A DNA stretch of 64,000 nucleotides, taken from NCBI RefSeq assembly GCF_000237925.1, contig NW_017386091.1, positions 124,001-188,000 on the forward strand, read 5' to 3'. The notes below the pieces were generated by a model that was not told the DNA's origin, ran no database searches, and worked only from the letters and a program-made list of their open reading frames with translations. How positions within the stretch are numbered: position 1 is the first letter of the stretch; each line of letters starts with the position of its first letter. Shown here in pieces: positions 43,036 through 54,749 of the stretch. This DNA comes from Schistosoma mansoni. Taxonomy: Eukaryota; Platyhelminthes; Trematoda; Strigeidida; Schistosomatidae. A program made the translations under genes and the position numbers.

Positions 43036-46000
43036 CTACCAATTGGGTTGTGCATTAGCCAAACGACGCATTCGTCTGCAAAAAAAAGAACGTATGGTGA
43101 AAATGGGAATACGATAGGTATATAAACATGGAGATTGTGTAATCGACGAAATAATTTCGTGGGTTAGTTGAAGTTAGACATTAACACCGTTGGATGCCGG
43201 CCGGCTCAGTGGTCTAGAGGTTAATCATTCGCGTGCAAGACCGATAGGTCCTGGGTTCGAATCTCGCGAAGCGGGACCGTGTATGCACACTTCTGAGGAG
43301 TCTCACAATGGGACGAAACGGCCGTCCAGTGCTTTCAGGTTTTCCATGGTTGTGTAGCTTCATTTTTAACACAGATGTAATCAGTCTGAGCCATTTTTTC
43401 CCGTCCATCAAAATCCATTCAGTTGTTTACACAAAATGTCTAACAAACTGCTATTTTTGAAGAGTTTACGAGTTCACCTAATGTGGGAACGGAACGAAGA
43501 CTCAGTGAAACAATAACCAATAAGCTAGCTATTCCTATGCGTCCCAGCCCCACTAACTAGAGCGAGAAGGCCTGGTTCAGATGAGAGAACGGTATATTCC
43601 ACAAGCAGTCAGAAGCACGAACAACAAGTACAACTCAATTGTACATATACAGCGTAAAAATGTCCCTACGAAAGTAGAATATATACTTAGAGTCATTTAC
43701 CTTAGGGTAGACACATCATTTACTACAATCTAGAATAGTTATAGCGATTACATAATCGATATTTGGTTTATGTTAACTATTTGTCTAAATCCTGTAGATA
43801 AGCTCTATTGATTGGTACCTTTGGCCCCCAAATGTCCTGGTACACACGAGAGTGAGGAGAGTCCTCTCTCCCTCTCCAAATGCTCTCACATGGACACGCC
43901 TATATAGCCTCTGCCACAGAAGTCCTACTCACTGCCTTCTCGTGTCATTACTGTTGTTTGCGAAATTGAGAGGACGAAAACTGAATGTCCGAAGATTTAA
44001 CCGGGTTGGTGGACACGGAAAGTTCACCTAAAGGAGTTGGAAAACCCTCATTTCAAACCAATGGTGCATATGGGTTGGCTCCAGTATCCTGAGGGAACAA
44101 ATGGTGTATGAATCAATCGTTGGTCATCGGCTATCATGGGACTGCATCTCCTCACGATGCTCCACTGCCTTGTGGATCAGATCTTTAGGTCAAAGGCTCC
44201 GGGTGTGGTCCCCTAAGAAAACCACCTGCTTCAGTTTGGGTACCTGGGCAGTATCACAGCCCTCACACAAATCAAATGAGATTTGTGTGGCGCATATGTA
44301 TCTGGTGCTTCCTTTTAGCAGTATTTATGTGTTTAAATAAATAAAATGGATTAATGATTTATTTGATTACAACTTTTTATAGTTAGACTATAATGATGCT
44401 TACCTGGTGTTACGATCTTGATCGCGTATCTTTTTCTCCATTTCTGCATCAGTAAGAACTTCAACAACTGGACTCCATTGATCAGCTTCATTTGAATTAC
44501 GGAAAACTATATCGACTGTCGGTAAAGGAGATTCACTAGAAGAGTAAAAATGAAGTTTTAAAAATAGTGTTATAACATATAGTTATATAAGCAGTTCATT
44601 AAATCATTTGGAAGAAGCCGAGAGTTATGTAATTGGTTGTTAAGTTGTACATTATACACACTTTAGATGTCGATGAGAGTGTCACATTATTAAGCCGATG
44701 ATTTAATCATGAGGTTTTCACCATCTTCTTAGACAAAATAATCAGCACAAATGTAAATCACTGCACATGTGCCAGAATAATAAAAATATAACAGTATCAT
44801 AGATGATTTAAACAGAGACAGATGGTAACTAGCAATGAGATCCAGGACCCATGTTTCGTCCTACTTGGAACTTGTCAGCTGAATGTACCTAAGATTCTCA
44901 AATAGAACGAGATCTGCATCCTGGATTTCACTGCTCACCACAATCCATCTCTGCTTAAAAGGCTTGTGACTTAGTGGCAATATCAAGGCAATCCGTAAAG
45001 GATGCATATATGCCAATAAGAGACTGATTATTTGTAGTGTTAAACAACAATAGGGAGATTCAAACAAACAATATGTAGATGAATTAATATCATAGATGAT
45101 TACATCACTGTTAATATATTCACATTGATCTTTCATTATGCGTGATTTTTTATATGCGTTCAATTAGTCTGTGAATACCCTGGTACGGTCGAGAGTGGGG
45201 AGAGTTCGCCCTCCCTCTCCAAATGCTCTCATATGTTCACACGTATATAGCCTCTGCCAGGGAAGTCCTACTCACTGCCTTATCGTGGCATTACTGTTGT
45301 TTACAAAATTGAGAGGACGAAAAGCGAATGTCCGGTGCTTTAACAGGGTTGGTGGACACGGCGAGTCCACCTAGGGGATTTGGAAAACCCGTATTCCAAA
45401 CCAATGGTGTACATGGACTCCAGTATCCTGAGGGAACAAACGGCGTATGAATCAATCGTTGGTCACCGGCTAACATGGGACTGCATCTCTTTACGTTGCT
45501 CCACTGCCTTGTGGATCAGATCTTTAGGTCAAAGGCTCTGGGTGTGGCCACCTAGGAAAACCAGCTGTTTCGGTTTGGGCACCTGGGCAGTATCACAGCC
45601 CTCACACAAATCAAATGAGATTTGTGTGATGCAGATGTATCTGGTGCCCCTTTGTACCAATATTTATGTGTTTAAATAAATAAATAAATCATAACAGTTA
45701 GGGTAGGGTAAATCGTTGGAAATAAAAGAATGGTATCACTAATATGAGTGATGAAAGAACATACATTAACTACACTTAGACTATTGAAAAATACGAAATG
45801 TATGTGTGAGTGATAAGGTAGCCAGAACGTCATTCATATAACAAAAACAAAGGAAATAATTACCTGAAAGCATAAATTTTCTGATGCCAAGCAAGTTGTC
45901 CACGAATACTATATGCAACAGCTGTAACAAATTCTCCACCTAAACCTAATTCAGCACAAAGTCTTGAAGCAAATTGTTCCGGTGAATTGTTTGGTTCAGA

Positions 46001-49000
46001 AAGATCCCATTCAAATTGATCCACTAAAGAAATATTGCCTACATGTATATTTAAACGAATAATAACTCGTGTATCAGTTTGTCCAACTAGAAAATCATTC
46101 ATGGGATGAGCATCAATCTATTCAAGAAAAAAAATTTACCAAAGACAATGTATGAAAAAGTCTTTCTGGGGATTTAATGGTCAAAAATACTTATATTAAA
46201 CTGACAAGAGAACCACTGGAAATACAAGATACATTAAGCAGTTACGTGCTTTCATCCAAAAATCGGGATACTGATCACACTAAACGATTAAGTTCAGGTC
46301 TAATGATGAGTGCGTTACCATTAAAGATAACCTATTTCATAAAAATAAACTTCCTATGACAATAACAGCTGAGTGTATATCGTGGGAGGCTTACTTCTTG
46401 ACTTAAAATATGCCGACAACATAGTTTCATTTGGTGAAGACGCTGACAAAATGCAGAGTCTTTTGACCACTATAAGCAACTATGCAGGCATGTTCGGGAT
46501 GCGATTCTCTCCCTCGAAGTGCAAAATATTACTTCAGGATTGGGTTGCATCGACACCTGAACCAATGATAGGGAGTGAAGTAGTTGAGCGTGTTGATCGC
46601 TTCACTTATCTTGGGAGTCTCATCAGCCCTTGTGGTCTGGTGTGTGACGAAATCTCAGCACGGATACAGAAGGCTCGTCTAGCTTTCGCCAACTTGCGTC
46701 ATTTGTGGCGTAGGCGAGATATCCGTCTAGCAACCAAAGGACGGGTTTACTGTGCAGCAGTTCGGTCCGTCCTACTGTATGGCAGTGAAACATGGCCGAT
46801 AAGAGTAGAGGATATTCGTAGGCTGCTAGTATTCGATCATAGGTGTCTTCGAAGCATTGTTCGTATATCCTGGGACCACCGAGTAAGTAATGCAGTCGTT
46901 AGGACACGGGTACTAGGTAAGGATGCCAAATCGATTGATGAAGTAATGAAACTTCATCAGTTGAGATGGCTGGGACACGGGTCATGTATGCCCAACCACC
47001 GACTGTCTCGACGTGCAATGTTTTATGGCGTAAGAGTAGGTTGGAAAAAAGCTAGGGGCGGCCAGACCAAAACGTGGCACAAATCCATGAAGTGGCTGAC
47101 AATGGGACTGAGCCATGTTGGTAGGTGTAGCTATCTGGTTTGGATCCGCGAGATGATAGCAATCGATGGTTAGAGACCTTGAATGATATGGCTCAAAATC
47201 GTTTGTAATGGCGACGGTGCATCCAGTCTTTGTGTTCTACCAAATTCTAATCTTCTGAATTCATGTCCCTATCCCTTTTCTCTTCCCAAATTTATTTCAC
47301 TGTATTATACTCCTTCAATAACATTTTCAAACCGTAATCTTTCTGATTACTGTTTATACTCTTACTATCTCTACCACTATGGGATTTGAATCTACAACTG
47401 CATCTCGGTGTTAATGTGGTATGACAACTCGAACTGATGTACGTACGTACGAAGTTCTACGTTGTGACTGACTGACTGATATCGTGGTGTATGCTAGTTA
47501 TGTCGACAGACAAAGAAACTTGGGCGGGAATCTTGTACAGATATATAATCTACTCGCTACCAGTAAGCCTGATTATGATACCTAACTTTTCAGAGACACT
47601 AACTGTATGACATTGGTTGGCATGTAAAACCTTTCTCCTGCGAAGCACAGGTTCCTCCTTTAGACACATATCTAATCCCGAAATGCATGATACAGAGATA
47701 TAGTCGAAAATATACAAAAATAGATTTGAAAACTAGCGATGAAAAGTACCTCGAAGGAAAGTGGAGTAAAATACATAGTGATTGAAGTAAAATCAACACC
47801 AGCTGATCTTCACGAAACAAGTACGATTTAAATCCTAATGGATATATAGGACTACGTTCGAATATGGAATTATATTTATGGTACTATTTAGCCTTTATGA
47901 TTGTAGCTTACACTCAAAGCAGTGGAGTCATGGATGAGCACTGCTGAGAAATCCTATAATAGGCTTAAATAGCTTTGTAGTGCTTTCTGCCTGTCTAACT
48001 AAGGTTACACAGTGATGTAAACTATAAGATTCAGAGATCTCCCCAACCCGTCTATACCAATCAAAACCATATTATTTGATTACAGTAAGGAATTCTTAGC
48101 ACAAGATATTGCACTGTAATAAGTTTCCTTATGACTGTATAGAATATGACACATTTTTTTACCTGTTGTCTCATAGCATTCACAATAGCTGGAACAAAAT
48201 TTATTGGATTCAAGTCTAAATCATCACAAAGTACTTCAGCCATTTGTTCCAATGTAATTAATTGTTCATTACGATTCCATGTAAAACAATCACGTAGTTT
48301 AACACCATCACATTCTATATCTAAACGAATTGGTACTAAACATTCCGGTTGACGTGCATTCTCATGAAATGCAATTGGATCAGAATCATCCAAACAAAAA
48401 GGGAATGTAAATGATTTACTTGTCTGTCTGGCTACAATATAAAAATGGAAATAAAAAAATAAGGTGTATCGTTAAGATTTTTTAAAGTCACAGACAGATA
48501 ATTATAATCATAGAGAATCTTACACAGTATTCCTACACGGAATGAATTAGAATACCCGGTATCACCGGCTTTTAATTCTGCCCCTGAATGCCCTAGCACG
48601 GCCAACGATGGGGAGATTCAGCTCTCCCTCTCGAAATGCTCTCACATGGTCACGCGTATACAGCCACTACCAGGGAAGTCCTACTCATCGCTTTCCCGCG
48701 ACGAGGTTGTTTACGAAATTGAAAGGACGAAAAACAAATGTCCGGCACTATAACTGGGTTGGTGGGTAAGCAGGATCCACCTAGGGGAGTTAGAAAACCC
48801 TCATTCCAAAACCAATGCTGCACATGGGCTCCAGGATCCTCGGGGTACAAATGGCGTATCAACCAATTGTTGGTCACCAGACACCATGGGACTGCTTCTC
48901 CTGACGTCGCCCCACTGTTTTGTGGATTAGGCCTTTACGTCAAAAGCTCAGGGAATAGCTCCCTAATAAAGCCATCTGTTTCGGTTTGGGGACCCGAGCA

Positions 49001-52000
49001 GTATCCCAGTCCTCACAAATTATGTGTGACGGGCATATTTCGGTGCCCTTTTGTCAAATGTTTATGTCGAAATAAATAAAATTAGGCTTCATGTATTGGT
49101 TTAATTGTTTACTAATCAACTACTTGTTAGTACGTAAACAAAAAATAGAGAATTTAGATTTTCCAACTCAAACTGTTGGGGATGCTAGATCCCCAGAACC
49201 CACTCGGTAAATGCCTTATTTTTGCAATTCTATTTTTAAAAAATTGAATTCTTTGTTTTCGCTCCAAAAGCACTCATTTTCACCTTCATGCCGTATGTCC
49301 CACTTGGGAGAACCTTAAATGCTATTGGTTCGTTGTCTCCTTTAATATGCTATTTTGTAACGTTCCCCAGGGACATTTTCACGCTGTATATGTACACTTT
49401 AGTTGTACTTGTTGTTGTTGTTCGTGCTTCTGGATGCCTATAGGATATACCTTTCTCTCATCCGAAACAAGCCTTCTCGCTCTAGTTAGTGGGGCTGGGA
49501 CGCATCGGAATAGTTTAGCTTGTCTTGTTGTTGTGTCCTTGATTATTCGTTCTGTTCGCCGATTTTAGAGTGATCTCATAATCTCTTCAAACATAACAAT
49601 TTGGCGACGAAGCTGATGCAAACATGAATGTGGCCTTAAGGCAGCTCCCGAACATCAATACCTACTACCAGTTCCCGCAGATCTGATCACTATCCTAAAA
49701 GGTAGAAAGTTCTTCGCAAAACTGGTCCTAACACTAACCTTAGCGCATCGGAATAGTTTAGCTTGTCTTGTTGTCGCTGACCCTTCGTTCCCCCCGCCAA
49801 TTTAGGTTAACCCATAATCTCTTTAAACATAGCATAAACAATACTAATAATCAAGAAAACAGACGACTTACCAGTTCTCAATCGACTGATAGGAGTTGGA
49901 CAAGGAACTGAGTCCAAATGAAATGATGTATTTGGAGTTGAACCAACACCAAGCCACCTGCTATCTCTTCTTGACTTAAAATTTCCACTTGCAGTTGTGT
50001 GATCAATAGCACCGGAAGTGTTCATAACACCTGGTAACGTTGCTGACGTCGCCGAATTAGTACTTGAACCAAGACTTGTTCGACCAACAGATGCGAACCC
50101 AGCACTCACTTTAGGAGTTGCATTCGAGTTGAAATTTCGTAAATTACTGGAGTTCATATTTAAATTATTAGAGCTTGATGAGCAGTCTTTTGAAATAAGC
50201 TCCCCACTTTTTAAATCTGCTAACCGATCTTGGTCGCAAATGATTTCATTGACCTCATATGTACGCAACAACATAGCATTAGTAGCAGTTATAGGAGTTG
50301 CCAATCCTATTTTGTGTTAAATAAGTTTAGATAAAAAAATTCAAGAGAACTATATTTTACAATAATTAATGTAAAACAATTATTGAGCACTCAAATTTGA
50401 GTCACAACAACTATCAGCATGAAGATCAAGTTGATGTTTAGTCTCCTAAGTTCAAGTTTATGGGGCTTTGTTGATCATTGTTTTGAAATCCTGTAACTGT
50501 GAAGTAACTCAATGGGTTTCTAGGATATTTTGTGTTAGCAGATACGAAAATCACTTTCTTTCCGAGAAGCTGCAAAGCGAAATGTGAATACTCTAGAATG
50601 TTCTGTAAGACTCTCCATAGCAGTCACATCCACTCATACTGTCGCTCTCTTAAACGTTTCAAATTAAATTAAATCGACGAAGATCGTCGGAATGTGAGAG
50701 TAACATCTCATTAACAGCACAGTCGTTGCACAAATTATCTGATGACAAGCTGGAAAAATTCAAGCAATATGTTGATACTGTTGTGAGATGTTCTGATGAC
50801 ATGACTTTGAAGCTCGTAAACAGTCTATGACAAATAGAATCAAACACTTCCTTTCTCAACACATCTGAGTTGTTGTTCAACTATCCCAGTATTTTATCAT
50901 CCATATTTCAAATGCAAACCTTGATTTTTCGGCCCACTATTTGCAACGCTGGAATAAGCTGATGAAATTCATATACCAACCTAATCCGAAAACTTTACCA
51001 GGCAAATTCCAGAAGAAATCATATTTACTCACCCATTTGAATTAATTTCTCTTTTTCTTCTGGAGTAACTAACCGTTTCCATAAATTTGGATATTTTTTA
51101 AATAATTCTTTACGAAATAAGCGCAGATATCGACCCACCTAATAAGTAAAATAACCAATAATGACACTTTGAATTCGGAAACTATTACTACAGGAGTTTA
51201 TCGAGTCCTAGTGTCAATCAGAAATGAAGCAGTTTTAGAAAAAAAACAGCGGAAATAATGTGCACACGCATTATGAAGAAAACACACTGTAGCAAATTAG
51301 TTCAATCTCAGTCAGTAAGTTAGTCACAACGTAGAACTTCGTACGTACGTACATTAGTTCCAATTACCATACCACATTAACACCGAGATGCAGTTGTAGA
51401 TTCAAATCCCATAGTGGTAGAGATAGTAAGAGTATAAACAGTAATCAGAAAGATTACGGTTTGAAAATGTTATTGAAGGAGTATAATACAGTGAAATAAA
51501 TTTGGGAAGAGAAAAGGGATAGGGACATGAATTCAGAAGATTAGAATTTGGTAGAACACAAAGACTGGATGCACCGTCGCCATTACAAACGATTTTGAGC
51601 CATATCATTCAAGGTCTCTAACCATCGATTGCTATCATCTCGCGGATCCAAACCAGATAGCTACACCTACCAACATGGCTCAGTCCCATTGTCAGCCACT
51701 TCATGGATTTGTGCCACGTTTTGGTCTGGCCGCCCCTAGCTTTTTTCCAACCTACTCTTACGCCATAAAACATTGCACGTCGAGACAGTCGGTGGTTGGG
51801 CATACATGACCCGTGTCCCAGCCATCTCAACTGATGAAGTTTCATTACTTCATCAATCGATTTGGCATCCTTACCTAGTACCCGTGTCCTAACGACTGCA
51901 TTACTTACTCGGTGGTCCCAGGATATACGAACAATGCTTCGAAGACACCTATGATCGAATACTAGCAGCCTACGAATATCCTCTACTCTTATCGGTCATG

Positions 52001-53148
52001 TTTCACTGCCATACAGTAGGACGGACCGAACTGCTGCACAGTAAACCCGTCCTTTGGTTGCTAGTGAGTTTTACTCACTAATAATAGTTAACTTATGATT
52101 TGACAGCGTGGTAAAGGAATAACACTGTAAAGCTTGGGATGCTAAAAAGTAGATTCAAATTTTGATGAGAATATTAAAATTTATTAAAATATTAACACAA
52201 TTAGACAACGAGTTCCACATAAGTACCCACCGCTAGCTACCAATGTAGAAATATTCCGAAACAGAAATAGAGGTTGTTCAGATGAACATGTTTTAAAGTT
52301 AACCAAAAAAATGTCACTTTTTTGTAATTTTATTAGAAAAACCTGACGACAAACGGATTGTAAAATTAGTTTGTAGTAAGGAGTAGTATCACTAAAATAT
52401 ACATTAGACCTTCTTTGCACTAGTGTTTTTATTATTGTTATTGCTACGAGATGCTTTATTAGATGAACTAATAACATAAGACTAACCATGTGTAAGTACT
52501 ACTATTATTACACTCAGACAACCCTTACCTGATAACAGTGATGAAACACCTGCCTTGTAACTATAAAGAATGATGGAGATGGATTCAAAATATAATTTAA
52601 TGGTAAATTTCTCCTCTCTGAAGATATACTGAAGATATACAAAGCCTTAATTCAGTGATCTATGTATTCGACCTTTAGCAGTGAGTGATGTGGCAGAAAT
52701 CTGCTTAATCTACTAATGGCAGGGGAGTCAAATAAAGGTGTTAATCCAGAGAGGATATGTACGACTCAAAGGTAACCACACGACCGTGAATATGGTTGCT
52801 GAATTCTACTCTCCTGATAAATTTCAACACACCTACATCGTTTTTATTAATTAAATGTAAAATCAAGATGCCCGGATATGGATTCTAATCGGTAAGAAAG
52901 TTCTGTAATAACGGGAGTCATTAGTTTCTGTACCCTATCCCAGTTACTGCTGTTCTAGAATATTCAACTGAGATGACGAACTGTTGTCACGCATTTTCCA
53001 CATAAGCACGGGCACTTAACTAACTTTACACTTACGACAACCGAGAATTAAAAATATGACTCACTTCTGATGCTAAGTAAAAGTATTCACCGTCAGACTC
53101 CAGCTGAAACTCGATCGGCTTTTCTCCGTAGCGGAAGACTGTTTCCAT
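43036..53148 (-). CDS. SMARCB1: SMARCB1/SNF5 (INI1), core subunit of SWI/SNF chromatin remodellers (7 exons)
   Basis: Nuclear BAF/SWI-SNF subunit that contacts the nucleosome acidic patch. Exons in transcript order: 53148-53065, 51138-51033, 50306-49872, 48431-48163, 46117-45864, 44535-44404, 43075-43036; 1320 bp, 439 residues (human 385), all junctions in frame, stop TAG at 43036-43038. The N-terminal winged-helix part has [16 protein letters not shown] and [21 protein letters not shown] Ser/Asn/Thr-rich linker (about 90-170) is longer than in mammals. [15 protein letters not shown] follows. SNF5 repeat 1 ([33 protein letters not shown]) and repeat 2 ([37 protein letters not shown]) are strongly conserved. 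The C-terminal helix [19 protein letters not shown] is near-identical to animals. The start ATG lies seven bases after an attcag acceptor. Introns carry LINE, SINE and LTR insertions. Confidence 0.97.
43165..43367 (+). repeat. SINE-2 copy in the last SMARCB1 intron
   Basis: A plus-strand unit, antisense to SMARCB1, with the gttagacattaacaccgttgg lead, tRNA-like A box, B-box gggttcgaatctcgcga and hammerhead arm, truncated after gtgtagcttc. Confidence 0.8.
43285..43332 (+). ncRNA. SINE-2 hammerhead motif
   Basis: CTGAGGA at 43293-43299 and GAAA at 43314-43317, with stem II GTCT/GGAC and stem III ACGGCCGT. The stem I base next to the core is T instead of G, weakening it. Core bases are intact. 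Confidence 0.6.
43449..43680 (-). repeat. LTR-A, truncated
   Basis: A minus-strand 3' half of LTR-A (ccccactaactagagcgagaag in plus reading, then tgtacatatacagcgtaaaaatgtcc). It lacks the TGTTGGGG start. Confidence 0.7.
43826..44344 (+). repeat. SINE-1, full length
   Basis: A plus-strand copy in the last SMARCB1 intron, antisense to the gene, with cccccaaatg start and aaataaataaa end, only 60 bp from SMARCB1 exon 6. No convincing target-site duplication is seen. Confidence 0.85.
44812..45085. repeat. Sm-alpha SINE remnants in inverted arrangement
   Basis: A minus-strand hammerhead arm (44840-44882, core CTGACAA, an invariant G changed to A) directly faces a plus-strand Sm-alpha 3' half (about 44895-45085, tcctggatttcactgctcacc onward). 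Both are decayed; SMARCB1 intron 5. Confidence 0.7.
45174..45689 (+). repeat. SINE-1, near full length
   Basis: A plus-strand copy antisense to SMARCB1 with intact central blocks and 3' tail, in the intron between the exons at 45864 and 44535. Confidence 0.85.
46366..47478 (+). pseudogene. RTE-B LINE, 5'-truncated, 266 codons open
   Basis: A plus-strand copy (antisense to SMARCB1) keeping the reverse-transcriptase C-terminal half: [62 protein letters not shown]. The catalytic motif reads YADN rather than YADD, so even the surviving part is mutated. The 3' UTR ends gtgactgactgactga. Its 3' 750 bp recur almost exactly, inverted, at 51310-52063. Confidence 0.9.
47935..48045 (+). repeat. SINE-2, decayed copy
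   Basis: A plus-strand remnant: gagcactgctgagaaatcctataatagg, then tagtgctttctgcc. Hammerhead core invariants are lost. It lies ~120 bp from SMARCB1 exon 4. Confidence 0.5.
48579..49081 (+). repeat. SINE-1, diverged full-length copy
   Basis: A plus-strand, older copy (many substitutions, shortened tail) in SMARCB1 intron 3, followed ~90 bp later by LTR-A. Confidence 0.8.
49174..49834 (+). mobile_element. LTR-A with primer-binding-site region and a second partial LTR
   Basis: A complete LTR-A (49174-49598, TGTTGGGGATGC ... aaacataaca) is followed by atttggcgacgaagc, the kind of primer-binding sequence found after gypsy-type 5' LTRs. Next come ~140 bp of internal sequence and then only the last ~90 bp of an LTR (about 49743-49834). 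It looks like a retrotransposon reduced by internal deletion. It ends 38 bp before SMARCB1 exon 3. Confidence 0.75.
51310..52063 (-). pseudogene. RTE-B 3' fragment, near-identical inverted copy
   Basis: A minus-strand copy of the last ~750 bp of RTE-B. The two open stretches (75 and 68 codons) read the same as those in 46949-47389. Only a handful of differences are visible by eye, for example one transition near 51997. It is 5'-truncated at tagcaaccaaagg. SMARCB1 intron 1, sense to the gene. Confidence 0.9.
52064..53064 (-). other. Rest of SMARCB1 intron 1
   Basis: AT-rich, with no transposon that I can place. The 101-codon minus-strand ORF at 52184-52489 shows no recognisable family. Confidence 0.35.
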
Positions 53149-53267
53149 TTCAACTCTGAATATAAATTTAAATGAAAGGAAGCTGAAGGCAGTGAGTTAA
53201 ATGTAACAGTGGTGATGTTACATTTTGTCTCAGTACGTAAGCAATATTTTCATATCATTAGTTTTTT

Positions 53268-53535
53268 ACTGTGATGAGACTATAATTTATAGACGACATT
53301 TGAGTGACGCTAAAGTGACCTTCGGAAAGTTCACCTACTAACTAAGACTAAATGAGGGTTATAAACCAATGTGATGATTAGGGCTAGAAATTCGATTTTG
53401 AGTTTTCATCACGAACTGACATCAGCTAAAATGTCAAAACGCTCTTTAACCAAATGGATGAATGAATTCGCACCAAAATCCAAGACCCGTTATCCTAAGT
53501 CCGGTCGGTTCGTCCATGAATTATAGTCTCATCGA
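53268..53535 (+). repeat. Dispersed repeat X, copy 2
   Basis: Collinear with 7285-7545 (ctaaatgagggttataaa, cgaactgacatcagctaaaatg, ggttcgtccatgaattata). It lies ~120 bp upstream of the SMARCB1 start, so it may contribute to that gene's promoter or leader. Confidence 0.65.
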
Positions 53536-54749
53536 TCATGTGAATGATTGGCTTAGTCACACCCAGAAAAAGAAAAGTACGGAGTACTTGACGCAAAATC
53601 GGATTGCAGGAAGAATTCAGGGGTTAAAATCCCACATCATGTTAAGACGGACCTCGCTGACAAGTCGGTCGTTTTTCATAAGTTAGGAGAATCTTCCGAA
53701 AAGAAACTAAAAACTAGATTTGAGCACGACCTCAGCCACATTAAGTTCTCAAGGTCGTAGACAAACCTGAATCTGTTTAGTTCAGCATTTTTTATAGCAC
53801 TTTACACAATCTTATACAGTTGGCTTTTAAAGAAGAAAATCATCGAAACAAAGGAAGTGAATAATTAATCATAACATAATGGCGCTGAACATATTATTGA
53901 GAATCAGGAAGCTGTTAGATTTATTGGTTTTTGAGACATCGGGTAGAAACATAAACAAGTAGAATGCTTATTTGCCAAATTACAATTCCTTTAACATGTA
54001 AAATAGACGAAGTAAAATACGTAGACGTACAGACCAGGTTTTTTACATAATCCATTCTTGTGTTAGAGCTGATATCAGTTCATGATGAAAACTAATAAAG
54101 GTTCTGTATTTGTTAAAATTGTTGGCCAATATTAGTTGCATTAGTTTTTTCCCATGAATAGTTTCACAAGTAAACAACTTTCCTGTCGTCTGAAAGGTAT
54201 GACAAGATCGGCCGTTTACTCTATTTCTACTAAGCTCACGTATAATTTGAGAAGTCGAGACTAGAGCTAGCTTTTTGGAAAGCGAAGGAAGAAAACGAGA
54301 CTGACCGTGTGAAAAAGAAATGATATTTACAATCAGGATAGCGAAGAGATATGCAAATTAGAGGAAATGTCTAAAACGATAAAACCGAGACTGTATAACA
54401 TCTGTAGCGCGTTAGTTAGACTTCCTCCCTTTCTACCTTATATTCTTTGTCCAATATGCCATAAATAACTTCGTTTAGAACTAGCGCGAACCAGTTCATA
54501 TATTTGTGAAAATCCCGTGACATTAAAAAATGGTCTCAGGTATTGGATGATTTCCTGGGCAAAAATTATGTGCGGACAGATGTACTAATCCCTGATAAAT
54601 TTGATTATCATATGGAGGCTGATATTTCGAAATTCATTGGTCAGAATTGAAGAATTAATTGCCCTCTTGGATATGTATCTTAGAAGTAATAGGTTATACT
54701 TAGACACAGAGATATAGGGTTCATGTAATATTCTTCCAGCCTTGAAGCG
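53536..54749. other. Upstream of SMARCB1, before the gypsy remnant
   Basis: No gene or repeat recognised in this 1.2 kb. It may be the 3' part of the same retroelement if repeat X is its LTR. Confidence 0.3.
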
